The notes under the pieces were generated by a model that worked only from the letters and a program-made list of their open reading frames with translations, searched no databases and had not been told where the DNA came from. A stretch of 44,692 nt of DNA from an uncultured Eubacteriales bacterium (GTDB lineage: Bacteria; Bacillota; Clostridia; Christensenellales; Aristaeellaceae), in assembly GCA_900315315.1 (NCBI GenBank), contig OMYT01000028.1, positions 1 to 44,692 of the forward strand, given 5' to 3'. Below are positions 1-7,152 of the stretch, piece by piece. The first letter of the stretch is position 1. Every line of letters begins with the position of its first letter. Position numbers and translations under genes: made by a program.

Positions 1-163
1 GGCGTTGAGATCTTCTAACCTTGCACTTATTATACCATGAACCACGCCCTACACGTTGAATTTGTTATGTTTTTGGTTTGTTGAGCAAACCCTAAGATAT
101 GATATTAAATACAGGACAAGCGGAATGAAAAACGAATAATCAGAATTCTCCGGATACGCTCTT

Positions 164-1381
164 TTAATCAGTGAAAGTATGATTGTTTGGGGTTTTCCTT
201 TTCTTTTTTGCAATGCTGGATAGTGAGTTTTTCCTTTGCGTCTTCAAAGCTTCATAAACGCTCTGAGAGATCACATTTGCACTGGGGATCCATCTTCTCA
301 GTCCATCGTAAAACAGTATTTCAAGTTTCTGATAGTATTCCGGGTAGTAACGCTTTGGAAACAATGTCTTCTTTATTTCGTTCAGTATTTCATGAAGTGT
401 ATCTGAGTTCATCTTGCTGTCCAGGGTAGCTTTGGCTATTGTCATCACCGATTCGTAAATCTGGTCGGAAAACACATGGGAAGTCAAAGCCGCTGGTTCG
501 ATTTTTTCAGTGATGTTACTGTCAAGTTCACGGATAAGAGAAAAGTACAGTTCGTTGAAATCATCGGACATTCTGTCCAGATCCTGCTTTTGTGTTTTGA
601 AGAATTCCCGGATAATAGGACCGGCCTTTTTTTCAAATTCTTCCTGAATCATTTCAGGAACTGCCTGCAGCACCAGTCCGTCATGTTCCGCGATACAAAG
701 CAGTTTTTGTTCTTCGAGGTTGTCTATCGTTTCTCTCAGCCCGCCGCAAAGGTTGCTGGCATATGTGTCCGCCAGTTTTCGGGCGGTGTTTTCCCACAGA
801 ATATCTGGAAGAGCTTTTTCTATCTCAGCCCGTCCGAACACTTTCTTAGTCCGCTTGAGCCTGTCGGTTTTCTCTATCATATTTATGCGAAATACAGTAT
901 CAGCGGCGGAATCGATTGTGTGGATAATGTCTGTTAGTTCAGATTCTGTTTCGGTGATGTTTTCGTAGCAATGCGTAAGAACGGTATAAACTGGCTGTTT
1001 TGTGATCTTGCCTATATTGCGGATCAGTTCTTTCTCATAGTTTTCGAGCCTAGCGCGGCCCGAGTTGATAAAGTAGAAAACCGCATGGAACCATTCGTTC
1101 AGGGAAGGACTGCTGTTTTTTTTCTGGATAAATGCACGAATATTTTCTGTGATCAGATCAAGCTGATCAACTTCAAGGCCTTTGGAATCAAATATGGTTA
1201 TAGGCAGGCCGTCCTTGAGGACATATTCATATCGGTCAAATTCCTGTGTCACGGGCACGCCGCATCCTGTTTCCGCCACATGCTCGCCCAGGACAAAGTT
1301 GACGAATTCCGATTTTCCATTTCCTGTACGGCCAAGAAGGAGGAGGTTTGCTCTGACTTTCGCAATTGCATTGTCTGCCAT
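164..1381 (-). CDS. P-loop GTPase of the dynamin/Era-like type (GTPase 1 of a pair)
   Basis: A 405-residue protein with an N-terminal GTPase domain and a long helical C-terminal half. Residues 17-24 (GRTGNGKS) form the Walker A/G1 loop and 65-68 (DSKG) the G3 motif. At the expected G4 place there is THC (136-138) after a hydrophobic strand, not NKxD, so guanine specificity is uncertain. The C-terminus is very basic (KKKRK), which could bind nucleic acid or membrane. The start is an ATG 9 nt behind GAGAGG. It lies 17 bp downstream of GTPase 2 on the same strand, so the two are almost certainly co-transcribed. Paired divergent GTPases of this kind occur in defence islands. Its role here is inferred and no effector domain is recognised. 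Confidence 0.8.
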   Translation of the reverse strand: MADNAIAKVRANLLLLGRTGNGKSEFVNFVLGEHVAETGCGVPVTQEFDRYEYVLKDGLPITIFDSKGLEVDQLDLITENIRAFIQKKNSSPSLNEWFHAVFYFINSGRARLENYEKELIRNIGKITKQPVYTVLTHCYENITETESELTDIIHTIDSAADTVFRINMIEKTDRLKRTKKVFGRAEIEKALPDILWENTARKLADTYASNLCGGLRETIDNLEEQKLLCIAEHDGLVLQAVPEMIQEEFEKKAGPIIREFFKTQKQDLDRMSDDFNELYFSLIRELDSNITEKIEPAALTSHVFSDQIYESVMTIAKATLDSKMNSDTLHEILNEIKKTLFPKRYYPEYYQKLEILFYDGLRRWIPSANVISQSVYEALKTQRKNSLSSIAKKKRKTPNNHTFTD

Positions 1382-1398
1382 GGGTCAGGCCTCTCATT

Positions 1399-2577
1399 TC
1401 ATTCTTCTGTTTTGATGCTTTTCTTGACCATTTTCTCAACAAAGCGGTCAAGTTTGTTGGAAGCCGAGTCCGTAAGCACGTTAAACAGTTCCGTCACGAT
1501 GCCGCTGGAATCGTCTTCAGTGAAGAAAGACTCGGCGTCGATTTTTTCTCCGTGAATATGCTTTTCAACATAGGAGTAGCAAAGCTTCGATATCACGTGC
1601 CCTATGGCTTTGGTGATAAGTCCCGCGGCCGCGATGCCTATTCCCTGGAATACAAATCTGTACTTTGGCAGGACCGTACTAAGCAATCTGACGAGCCTGT
1701 CGGAAACACGAATGATTTTGGCGGGTTTTACTCCTTTGATTATGCCTTCAAGGCAGTCAACACCGTAGACTGAATAGATTCTGGTAATCAGTTTCAGGTG
1801 GATTTCCGCGAGCCTGTCTTCTGCGTTATCCGCGGTAAGCGTCTCCCCGAATTTCACCGCGGATACAGTGAGGCTGACTTCATTGATATATTTCTCTGCT
1901 TCCCGGGCTTTGATCTTCAGGTCCGCCATCTGGCTTCCGATAAAGGCGGCCCGGAAATCTTCATCTTCCATCTGGTTCGCAGACCAAAGGATCAGATCGT
2001 CCAGATCCAGAGGCAGTTCCTTATGCGATGAAACGCTGAAGGTTTTGATCTGCTCCAGTCCGTTTGCCTTGAGAACGCCTTTGAAGCTGTTCTCCTTTGA
2101 GCCTTCTTCGTCGTCTTCCTCACATTTGGTGAAAACGATGCAGAGTTTACTCCGTACGTTTTCGTCCTCTGTCAGCGCTTTTATCACGCGGAGGTCGATG
2201 GGTTCAATTCTTTCGTTTTCTATTGACAGGCAATACCATATGACTGTGACAGGGAGACCGTTGTACTCTTTGTTTATCGCGTTCCGGACGTTTTCCAGAT
2301 ATGTCTCGGACTGACCGAGTTCATAGCCAGCTGTATCAATCAGATTGATCTTTCTGTCAAAGTCGTGTCCGTCATATAGGTTGGTATATCCTTCGGTTTC
2401 CGGTTTAGAGTGTGATACTTTTGCGACATCGACTCCGAAAATTGTATTGACCAGAGTCGATTTTCCGGCACCTGAAATGCCGATGAGCATGATGTTCGGG
2501 TATTTCTTTTTGCGCTCTGCTTCAACAAACTCCTGCCATAACTGGTTGAGACGTTCCGTAAGATCCTTGCTGCTCAT
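1399..2577 (-). CDS. P-loop GTPase with C-terminal hydrophobic helix (GTPase 2 of a pair)
   Basis: A 392-residue GTPase. G1 is GISGAGKS at 33-40, G3 is DTAG at 81-84, and TKCE at about 150-153 replaces NKxD after a hydrophobic strand. The C-terminal half has a small-residue-rich hydrophobic segment around GIAAAGLITKAIG, which may associate with membrane or mediate oligomerisation. The frame is open 105 nt further upstream. The ATG at 2577 is chosen because GGAGAGGG lies 6 nt before it, and because the -10 at 2653-2658 puts the transcript start close to or downstream of the longer start. It is the first gene of a leftward two-gene operon. Function is unassigned beyond GTP hydrolysis, and pairing with GTPase 1 suggests a hetero-oligomer. 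Confidence 0.8.
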   Translation of the reverse strand: MSSKDLTERLNQLWQEFVEAERKKKYPNIMLIGISGAGKSTLVNTIFGVDVAKVSHSKPETEGYTNLYDGHDFDRKINLIDTAGYELGQSETYLENVRNAINKEYNGLPVTVIWYCLSIENERIEPIDLRVIKALTEDENVRSKLCIVFTKCEEDDEEGSKENSFKGVLKANGLEQIKTFSVSSHKELPLDLDDLILWSANQMEDEDFRAAFIGSQMADLKIKAREAEKYINEVSLTVSAVKFGETLTADNAEDRLAEIHLKLITRIYSVYGVDCLEGIIKGVKPAKIIRVSDRLVRLLSTVLPKYRFVFQGIGIAAAGLITKAIGHVISKLCYSYVEKHIHGEKIDAESFFTEDDSSGIVTELFNVLTDSASNKLDRFVEKMVKKSIKTEE

Positions 2578-2652
2578 TTGTTTCCCTCTCCGTTCACAGT
2601 GTTGTTCCTGAACAAATTCTGGATATATGCAATTGCCGTTTGTTGTAATCAG

Positions 2653-2682
2653 ATAATAGCATACACGGCTTTTTTGCGTCAA
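2653..2682 (-). promoter_or_regulatory. sigma-A-type promoter of the leftward GTPase operon
   Basis: Read on the minus strand, TTGACG (complement of 2677-2682) is followed after 18 bp by TATTAT (complement of 2653-2658). It lies about 75 bp upstream of the ATG at 2577. The rest of the 2578-2831 interval holds no supported gene. An inverted pair ATGAGAA/TTCTCAT near 2743-2775 is weak and unassigned. Confidence 0.65.
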
Positions 2683-2831
2683 TCGCGGGCCTTTGCGTGT
2701 TTGCCTTCTTCAGAGGACATTCTGACACAGCTAGTCTGTTTCCATATGAGAACAACACAACAAAAGGCGGTTTTCTCATGAAGGTAACCGTCGGTGGTAT
2801 CTGTCCAGTAGGATCGACTGGCTGTGTGTTG

Positions 2832-2877
2832 ATTGAACTATGGGTTCAATGACAAAGAGGTCTTTAGACAATATGAT
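2832..2877 (+). promoter_or_regulatory. shared operator-promoter module, copy 1
   Basis: A perfect inverted repeat ATTGAAC (2832-2838), 5-nt spacer, GTTCAAT (2844-2850). Its right arm runs into the -35 box ATGACA (2849-2854). Exactly 17 bp later comes the -10 box TATGAT (2872-2877). It lies 31 bp upstream of the start codon at 2909. The same architecture recurs at 3059, 18829 and 24855. A protein on the palindrome would occlude the -35 box, so repression is the natural inference. Confidence 0.85.
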
Positions 2878-2908
2878 GTTACTGCAGAAAGCGAACGGAG
2901 GGATGAAG

Positions 2909-3055
2909 ATGTCTGAGTTTGACACGTATGAGTATGATCCGTTGCAGGCCCGGGACTACTCCGATCCGGATGAGTTCTATGACGATCATTTCGAGGAGTT
3001 CGATTGTCTTGATGACGCGGAGGATTATTTCTGCGACCACAATCCGGATGCCTGA
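2909..3055 (+). CDS. very acidic 48-residue small protein
   Basis: A 48-residue protein with 19 Asp/Glu, many Tyr/Phe and a single Arg. The ATG at 2909 is chosen because GGAGGG (2897-2902) is 6 nt upstream, and the longer in-frame starts lie in or before the -10 box. It is driven directly by operator-promoter copy 1 and ends only 3 bp before copy 2. No family is recognised. The composition would suit a DNA-mimic or a partner of the basic protein encoded next, but that is inference from charge alone. Confidence 0.6.
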   Translation: MSEFDTYEYDPLQARDYSDPDEFYDDHFEEFDCLDDAEDYFCDHNPDA

Positions 3056-3058
3056 TCG

Positions 3059-3104
3059 ATTCAACCGCGGGTTCAATGACATCTCCTGATGGCCGCAGTA
3101 CAAT
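3059..3104 (+). promoter_or_regulatory. shared operator-promoter module, copy 2
   Basis: Inverted repeat ATTCAAC (3059-3065), 5-nt spacer, GTTCAAT (3071-3077), with one mismatch in the left arm. It overlaps the -35 ATGACA (3076-3081), followed by 17 bp and the -10 TACAAT (3099-3104). It starts 3 bp after the stop of the acidic-protein gene and serves the 3136-4170 cluster. Confidence 0.85.
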
Positions 3105-3135
3105 GCAGACGGAACGGATGAGAAAGGTGAGCCAC

Positions 3136-3297
3136 GTGAAGAAAACGGTGTCCCGGGAGAAGATATCCAAAAGGGCTAGGCGGGAACTGGATCGGGCAAA
3201 AAGGACTATATGGCCTATGTGCCCGGTTACAAGGATCAGGGAATCCGGCAAAGCCTACAGCCGGAATAAGGCGAAACTGATATCTGCCGAAGAATGA
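3136..3297 (+). CDS. very basic 53-residue small protein
   Basis: A 53-residue protein with 17 Lys/Arg, including a SKRARREL segment near the N-terminus. The GTG at 3136 is preferred because AAAGGTGA lies 5 nt upstream. An ATG at 3118 is in frame but has no good ribosome site and sits only about 14 nt after the -10. It is the first gene behind operator-promoter copy 2. Short basic proteins of this look are common as unnamed conserved ORFs in Firmicutes, and I cannot name the family. It could bind nucleic acid. Confidence 0.5.
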   Translation: MKKTVSREKISKRARRELDRAKRTIWPMCPVTRIRESGKAYSRNKAKLISAEE

Positions 3298-3314
3298 GAA
3301 AGGGGATCTGGAAA

Positions 3315-3719
3315 ATGGAGAACATTGAAAACAATGCTAAGATTCATGTGCTGGGCTGCGCTGCCGTCGTGGTTTCTGCTTTCAGCTTGGAGGATTGGAA
3401 ACTGGTGGAGAAGTACGCGCCGGATGCGCTGACCATTGTTGATGAGAGCGGAAAAACCGTCTTTCGCGTCACTACGGAGAGCGGCCCCGGTTGCTTGGTG
3501 AAGGACCATGCCGAGTTCGGCGCTTCCGTCACCCAGGACGGCAAGGCTACCATCACCATCCTTTTGGATCCGGACAATGACGATAAGATGGGCATGGTCA
3601 AGGAAGCCCTGTCCGGGCCGCTGATGGATCTGATCCAGATGGAGAAGATCCTTCCCGGGATCAAGAAGGGCGTGATGAAAAAGCTGGACCAGGCAAATGT
3701 GTATATCTCTCAACTGTAA
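3315..3719 (+). CDS. 134-residue protein of unknown function
   Basis: A 134-residue soluble protein. The start at 3315 has AAAGGGG about 10 nt upstream, and an in-frame ATG at 3294 lacks a site. The sequence reads as a compact alpha/beta fold (strands such as ITILLDP and VFRVTT, C-terminal helices), with no signal peptide, membrane segment or catalytic motif I recognise. It follows the basic small gene by 17 bp and shares its transcript. Codon use is GC-rich (gac, ctg, gcc), unlike the cassette beginning at 5378. Confidence 0.65.
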   Translation: MENIENNAKIHVLGCAAVVVSAFSLEDWKLVEKYAPDALTIVDESGKTVFRVTTESGPGCLVKDHAEFGASVTQDGKATITILLDPDNDDKMGMVKEALSGPLMDLIQMEKILPGIKKGVMKKLDQANVYISQL

Positions 3720-3746
3720 TCAGGAATTATTGTTGGAGGGTTGTGA

Positions 3747-3983
3747 ATGTTCAGGATGCAGCATCTGTTGTCGCACATCTTCTCGGCCTGTCTTGTGGTG
3801 GCCGGGGTGTTGGCCATGATGAAGCCGGACGGGTATTCTTTCCGCGCGGAATTCATCGCGGTCGCCCTGGTCTATGGTTTCCACCTGTTCTGCAGGGGAA
3901 TGTTCTTCTGCAGAATCGCGGACAGGCAGGTTTCTGAGACAGAAGAAAGCGATCACGCTGAAGGAGGAAAAACGAATGATTGA
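3747..3983 (+). CDS. small membrane protein with two predicted helices
   Basis: A 78-residue protein whose ATG follows GGAGGG by 6 nt. Two hydrophobic stretches, roughly residues 8-26 and 36-53, suggest a helical hairpin with a charged C-terminal tail. Its end overlaps the next start by 8 bp, so translation is coupled. Function is unknown. Confidence 0.6.
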   Translation: MFRMQHLLSHIFSACLVVAGVLAMMKPDGYSFRAEFIAVALVYGFHLFCRGMFFCRIADRQVSETEESDHAEGGKTND

Positions 3984-4170
3984 CTGGGATAATCTTCCTG
4001 AACCGGATTTTGACGCATATGATGAGCCGGCTGAGCCACTGGGTGCATATATCAATGGCCGCTGGGTGGATGCGGAAGACCTTCCCATGGGCTACGGTCA
4101 CAGCCCCGATTGGTGGGACGACGATGAATTTGGTGAAACTTTTGAAGAATACATGGAGCATACTGACTAA
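3976..4170 (+). CDS. acidic 64-residue small protein
   Basis: A 64-residue acidic, Trp/Tyr-rich protein. The ATG at 3976 follows AAGGAGG by about 9 nt and overlaps the end of the membrane-protein gene. Its composition resembles the acidic product of 2909-3055, so the cluster makes two acidic and one basic small proteins. It is the last gene before the terminator at 4199-4247. Unknown function. Confidence 0.6.
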   Translation: MIDWDNLPEPDFDAYDEPAEPLGAYINGRWVDAEDLPMGYGHSPDWWDDDEFGETFEEYMEHTD

Positions 4171-4198
4171 GCATCTAGAAATTCCATTATTGTGATCC

Positions 4199-4247
4199 GC
4201 ATGATGGATAAGCCTGATTTTCAGGTGAAAGCCATCATGCTTTTTTT
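4199..4247 (+). terminator. strong intrinsic terminator
   Basis: A 9-bp perfect stem, GCATGATGG (4199-4207) with CCATCATGC (4232-4240), has a nested CCTG/CAGG hairpin in the loop and is followed by seven T (4241-4247). It closes the small-gene cluster and separates it from the WYL gene. Confidence 0.9.
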
Positions 4248-4292
4248 GTGAAACAGGGGCAGAAGCCGGAAAGAAATCTTTTCGAACGAAGA

Positions 4293-4321
4293 TGGACGCA
4301 TTGAAAATTCTATGTTATACT
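4293..4321 (+). promoter_or_regulatory. promoter of the WYL regulator gene (extended -10)
   Basis: A weak -35 TGGACG (4293-4298), 17-bp spacer, then TATACT (4316-4321) preceded by TG at 4313-4314, which makes an extended -10. It overlaps an apparent in-frame ATG at 4312, supporting the start at 4354. It does not carry the palindrome of the four shared modules, so direct autoregulation through that site is not evident. Confidence 0.6.
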
Positions 4322-4353
4322 GTTTGGGAATCCATCGAAAAAGGGATAAAGGC

Positions 4354-5334
4354 ATGACGGGAAAAGCAAGAGCACTGTTTCTTCTCCGGTACCTTCGAAA
4401 TCATTCAGACGAGGGCATGGCAGTTACGGCGAATGAGATCATGGAGGCTTTCAGGGCGACGGGCCAAAAAATCTCCCGCCCAACGCTGCGTGAGGATATT
4501 GCCTCTTTGCAGGAGGCCGGCTTTGAGATCATCGTCCGGGAAGTACCCGGAATCGCGACATATTACAAGTTCATGGACCGGGAATGGTCCGTACCGGAAC
4601 TGCAGATCCTGATTGATGCCGTTTCATCCGGGATGTTTATCTCTCGCAACAAGAGTGCGGAGATGATAGATAAACTGAAGGGTATGGCCGGTCCCACGGA
4701 GCGGGAACAGTTGATACCCTCCATTGAGGTGGAGGATCAGGTCAAGGCGCCGAATGAGCAGATCCTGTATATTATCCAAGCCATTAAGGACGCAATTCTG
4801 AAGGATGAGCAGATTTGCTTCAAATATTATGAGTTTGATCCCTTCATGAAGTGCGTGCCGAAGCATAACGGTTATGTGTATACAGTCTCGCCTTACGCCA
4901 TGATCTGGAAGAAAGACCGGTATTACTTGGTCGGTTGGAGCGAGAAGCACGAAAGTGTGGTTCATTTCAGGATTGACCGTATGGGCATGCCGAATCCGAA
5001 TGGAAATCAGCGTCGCCCGGCACCGGAGGACCTGAGACTGGAGGACCGGAGCGACAAGGTCTTTTCCATGTTTGACGGCCCGGAGGAAGTGGTGACGCTC
5101 CGCTGCCGTCCGAATCTGATCGGACAGGTCATGGACCAGTTCGGAGAGAACCTGGAGATCACGAACCGGCGGGAAAACAGGATGGACATCACGGTGACCG
5201 TGCATCTGTCCCCGACGTTCTACGCTTGGTTGTTTCAGTATACGGGGCAGATGACGGTGATCGCGCCGGAACATGTGCGGGAGGCGTATGCAGGGTATCT
5301 GCAGGATGCGCTGAACGAGGTGCTGGGAGAGTAA
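4354..5334 (+). CDS. HTH-WYL domain transcriptional regulator
   Basis: A 326-residue DNA-binding regulator. Residues about 5-65 form a DeoR/HTH_11-like winged helix (TANEIM, RPTLREDI), 140-215 a canonical WYL domain (SPYAMIWKKDRYYLVGW, then HFRIDRM), and 240-326 the WCX-type C-terminal domain. The ATG at 4354 follows AAAAAGGGA by 7 nt. WYL regulators of this layout (for example BrxR and CapW) often repress defence operons through inverted repeats and are thought to respond to nucleic-acid-type ligands. Here it sits next to two of the four shared operators, making it the leading candidate to bind them. Its GC-rich codon use matches 13781-17221, not the methyltransferase gene 43 bp downstream. 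Confidence 0.92.
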   Translation: MTGKARALFLLRYLRNHSDEGMAVTANEIMEAFRATGQKISRPTLREDIASLQEAGFEIIVREVPGIATYYKFMDREWSVPELQILIDAVSSGMFISRNKSAEMIDKLKGMAGPTEREQLIPSIEVEDQVKAPNEQILYIIQAIKDAILKDEQICFKYYEFDPFMKCVPKHNGYVYTVSPYAMIWKKDRYYLVGWSEKHESVVHFRIDRMGMPNPNGNQRRPAPEDLRLEDRSDKVFSMFDGPEEVVTLRCRPNLIGQVMDQFGENLEITNRRENRMDITVTVHLSPTFYAWLFQYTGQMTVIAPEHVREAYAGYLQDALNEVLGE

Positions 5335-5377
5335 ATTTGTTCTTCTTTGGTGTTTGAACGGAAAGGAAACAAAAATA

Positions 5378-6613
5378 ATGGGTGAGTTTATCTGTGGTGA
5401 GTGCTTAGAGGAAATGAAAAAAATGCCAAGTGATAGCATTGACTTCATTTTTACTTCTCCACCATATGCAGATCAAATAAAAGATTATGGATCGACTGGG
5501 GTTAGAATAAAACCAGATAAGTTTGATAGTTGGTTTCTTCCGCGTGCGAAAGAGATGTTTCGGATATTAAAACCTACTGGGAGTTTTGTTTTGAATATTA
5601 ACGACAAACTGGATGGAAAGTTTCAGAGTATCTTTGTTTTCAAGTTGGTAGTCATGCTGGTTGAACAAGCTGGTTTCCACTTGGTCAGAGATTATGTATG
5701 GTATAATCCCGCTACACCGCCAAACATCTTCTCTAGAGGAACTATGGGAAGAACAAAAAAATCTCATGAATACTGTCTGTGGTTTAGTAAAACAGAAACT
5801 TGGACGTTTAATATGGATGCTATTCGTAAGCCATATAGCAATCGCATGATGGATCTGTTTCAGGCTGAACCTATGGGAGGACGAGGTGAAAATTCAAGAC
5901 CAAGTCGACACAGTTTTGATTTGAGTCATACATGGAAAGATAATGGTGGAGCGGATCCGGGTAGTGTCCTGACTATAAGTAATACAAGTAGTAACGATGT
6001 ATTTCATCGGCTTTGCAAGCAATTTGGTATTAATCATCCGGCAAGATTTCCAGAAACATTAGTTGAGTTTTTCATAAAAGCGGGAACCAACGAAGGTGAT
6101 GTTGTTCTTGATCCATTTGCGGGCTCTGGTACGACTGCTATTGTTGCACAAAGGTTGGGTCGGGATTTTAAAGCGATAGAGATTAACCCTGATTTTTGTA
6201 GCATGGCAACAAAATGGCATGAGGTAGAATTCAACAGCGAGTGCTTGTATAGGAATAATCTAGAGCAGTTTTACACAGACATAATCTCCCGGTGCCGCTG
6301 GAGTCTTTTACCATTTGGGTTCTTATATGATTTGTATGAAGCGTGGCTTCCAACTGTAGGATTATATGAAAAACCACAGAAGAAAACTGATTTTAGCAAT
6401 CGAATTATTGAGTTTTTAAGAGATAAAGATGGGTGGGATGTTGATAAGCGATATGTAGTTGCGGATGAAAACAACATGCCAATGCCAGAAATGCTAATAA
6501 AACAATATAATCTCAAGAACTGGTTTAATAAAACACAGCAGAGTGAAGACGATATGATCCTATGTAGTCCTGTACTACACGAAAAATATAAGGGGGTGTT
6601 GCGACTCCCATGA
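5378..6613 (+). CDS. beta-class DNA methyltransferase (N6-adenine or N4-cytosine)
   Basis: A 411-residue S-adenosylmethionine-dependent DNA amino-methyltransferase. Catalytic motif IV TSPPY is at 26-30 and the cofactor motif DPFAGSG at about 245-251. This order, IV before I, defines the beta class. A C-terminal extension of about 120 residues after the core probably contributes target recognition or partner contacts. The ATG at 5378 is preferred, with an AAAGGAA site upstream. It opens a cassette with AT-rich codon use sharply unlike the WYL gene before it, and its stop overlaps the next start (ATGA). It presumably marks self DNA for the restriction-like genes that follow. Confidence 0.9.
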   Translation: MGEFICGECLEEMKKMPSDSIDFIFTSPPYADQIKDYGSTGVRIKPDKFDSWFLPRAKEMFRILKPTGSFVLNINDKLDGKFQSIFVFKLVVMLVEQAGFHLVRDYVWYNPATPPNIFSRGTMGRTKKSHEYCLWFSKTETWTFNMDAIRKPYSNRMMDLFQAEPMGGRGENSRPSRHSFDLSHTWKDNGGADPGSVLTISNTSSNDVFHRLCKQFGINHPARFPETLVEFFIKAGTNEGDVVLDPFAGSGTTAIVAQRLGRDFKAIEINPDFCSMATKWHEVEFNSECLYRNNLEQFYTDIISRCRWSLLPFGFLYDLYEAWLPTVGLYEKPQKKTDFSNRIIEFLRDKDGWDVDKRYVVADENNMPMPEMLIKQYNLKNWFNKTQQSEDDMILCSPVLHEKYKGVLRLP

Positions 6614-7152
6614 GTGCTAGACTATCTCAACAGGAATTACATAGGCTGTTTCTTCAGGATGTTGGTGAAATAGCGTTTGTTGCAGCAGATACTGGGAAAA
6701 AACCATTGCGTGTACGACTAGACTATCCATTTAACCGTGAACTGAATGTATATATTTTTAATTGCACTGCACCTCCAGGGGGACGTTCCATTGATGAGTT
6801 TAAAGTGCAATTAATCCTTGATGGTCAAAAGAGAGGTGAACGAGGGAGATTTGATCTGTATGATGGTCGTACAACGATAATAATAGGTTATGCTACTCCT
6901 TTTGTGGATACAAGCGCGGGAATCTGGGTTTTGTTTGAACTTGATAAGCATCAGGAATTTGCTTATTCAGCTAACATTCAAGTTTATCTGAGACAATTGT
7001 TGCGGGCCTTAGAACAAGATGTGCATGTGTGCGTAAAGCATAATCAGGAGACATTAGTAATTTGTAAAAGGCAACATCTCGTTGAAGCATTACAAACAAG
7101 GTTTAGAATTGATTTAAATGTAATGCTGGAGAGGGCAGAAAGATGGAATTGA
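6610..7152 (+). CDS. 180-residue methyltransferase-linked protein, possible DNA-recognition (B3-like) domain
   Basis: A 180-residue protein translated from an ATG overlapping the methyltransferase stop. It is strand-rich, with segments FKVQLILDG, GRFDLYDG, TTIIIGY and WVLFELDKH, followed by YSANIQVYLRQLL. This resembles, by eye only, B3/EcoRII-N-like recognition domains found with some methylases and PLD-helicase restriction systems such as NgoAVII/CglI. No nuclease motif is clear. It overlaps the helicase gene by 10 bp, so the three are made together. Treat the domain assignment as a hypothesis; the gene itself is secure. Confidence 0.75.
   Translation: MSARLSQQELHRLFLQDVGEIAFVAADTGKKPLRVRLDYPFNRELNVYIFNCTAPPGGRSIDEFKVQLILDGQKRGERGRFDLYDGRTTIIIGYATPFVDTSAGIWVLFELDKHQEFAYSANIQVYLRQLLRALEQDVHVCVKHNQETLVICKRQHLVEALQTRFRIDLNVMLERAERWN

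Noticed and set aside
79-100. Hairpin GGTTTG-TTGAG-CAAACC as a terminator for the leftward GTPase operon
   Set aside because: The T-run lies on the plus-strand 5' side of the stem, so minus-strand RNA would have A residues after it. No terminator function is supported, and nothing else is supported in 1-163.
4270-4321. A fifth copy of the shared operator at the WYL promoter
   Set aside because: TTCGAACGAA looks palindromic, but it does not align with ATTGAAC-N5-GTTCAAT relative to the -35, and the -35 is TGGACG rather than ATGACA.
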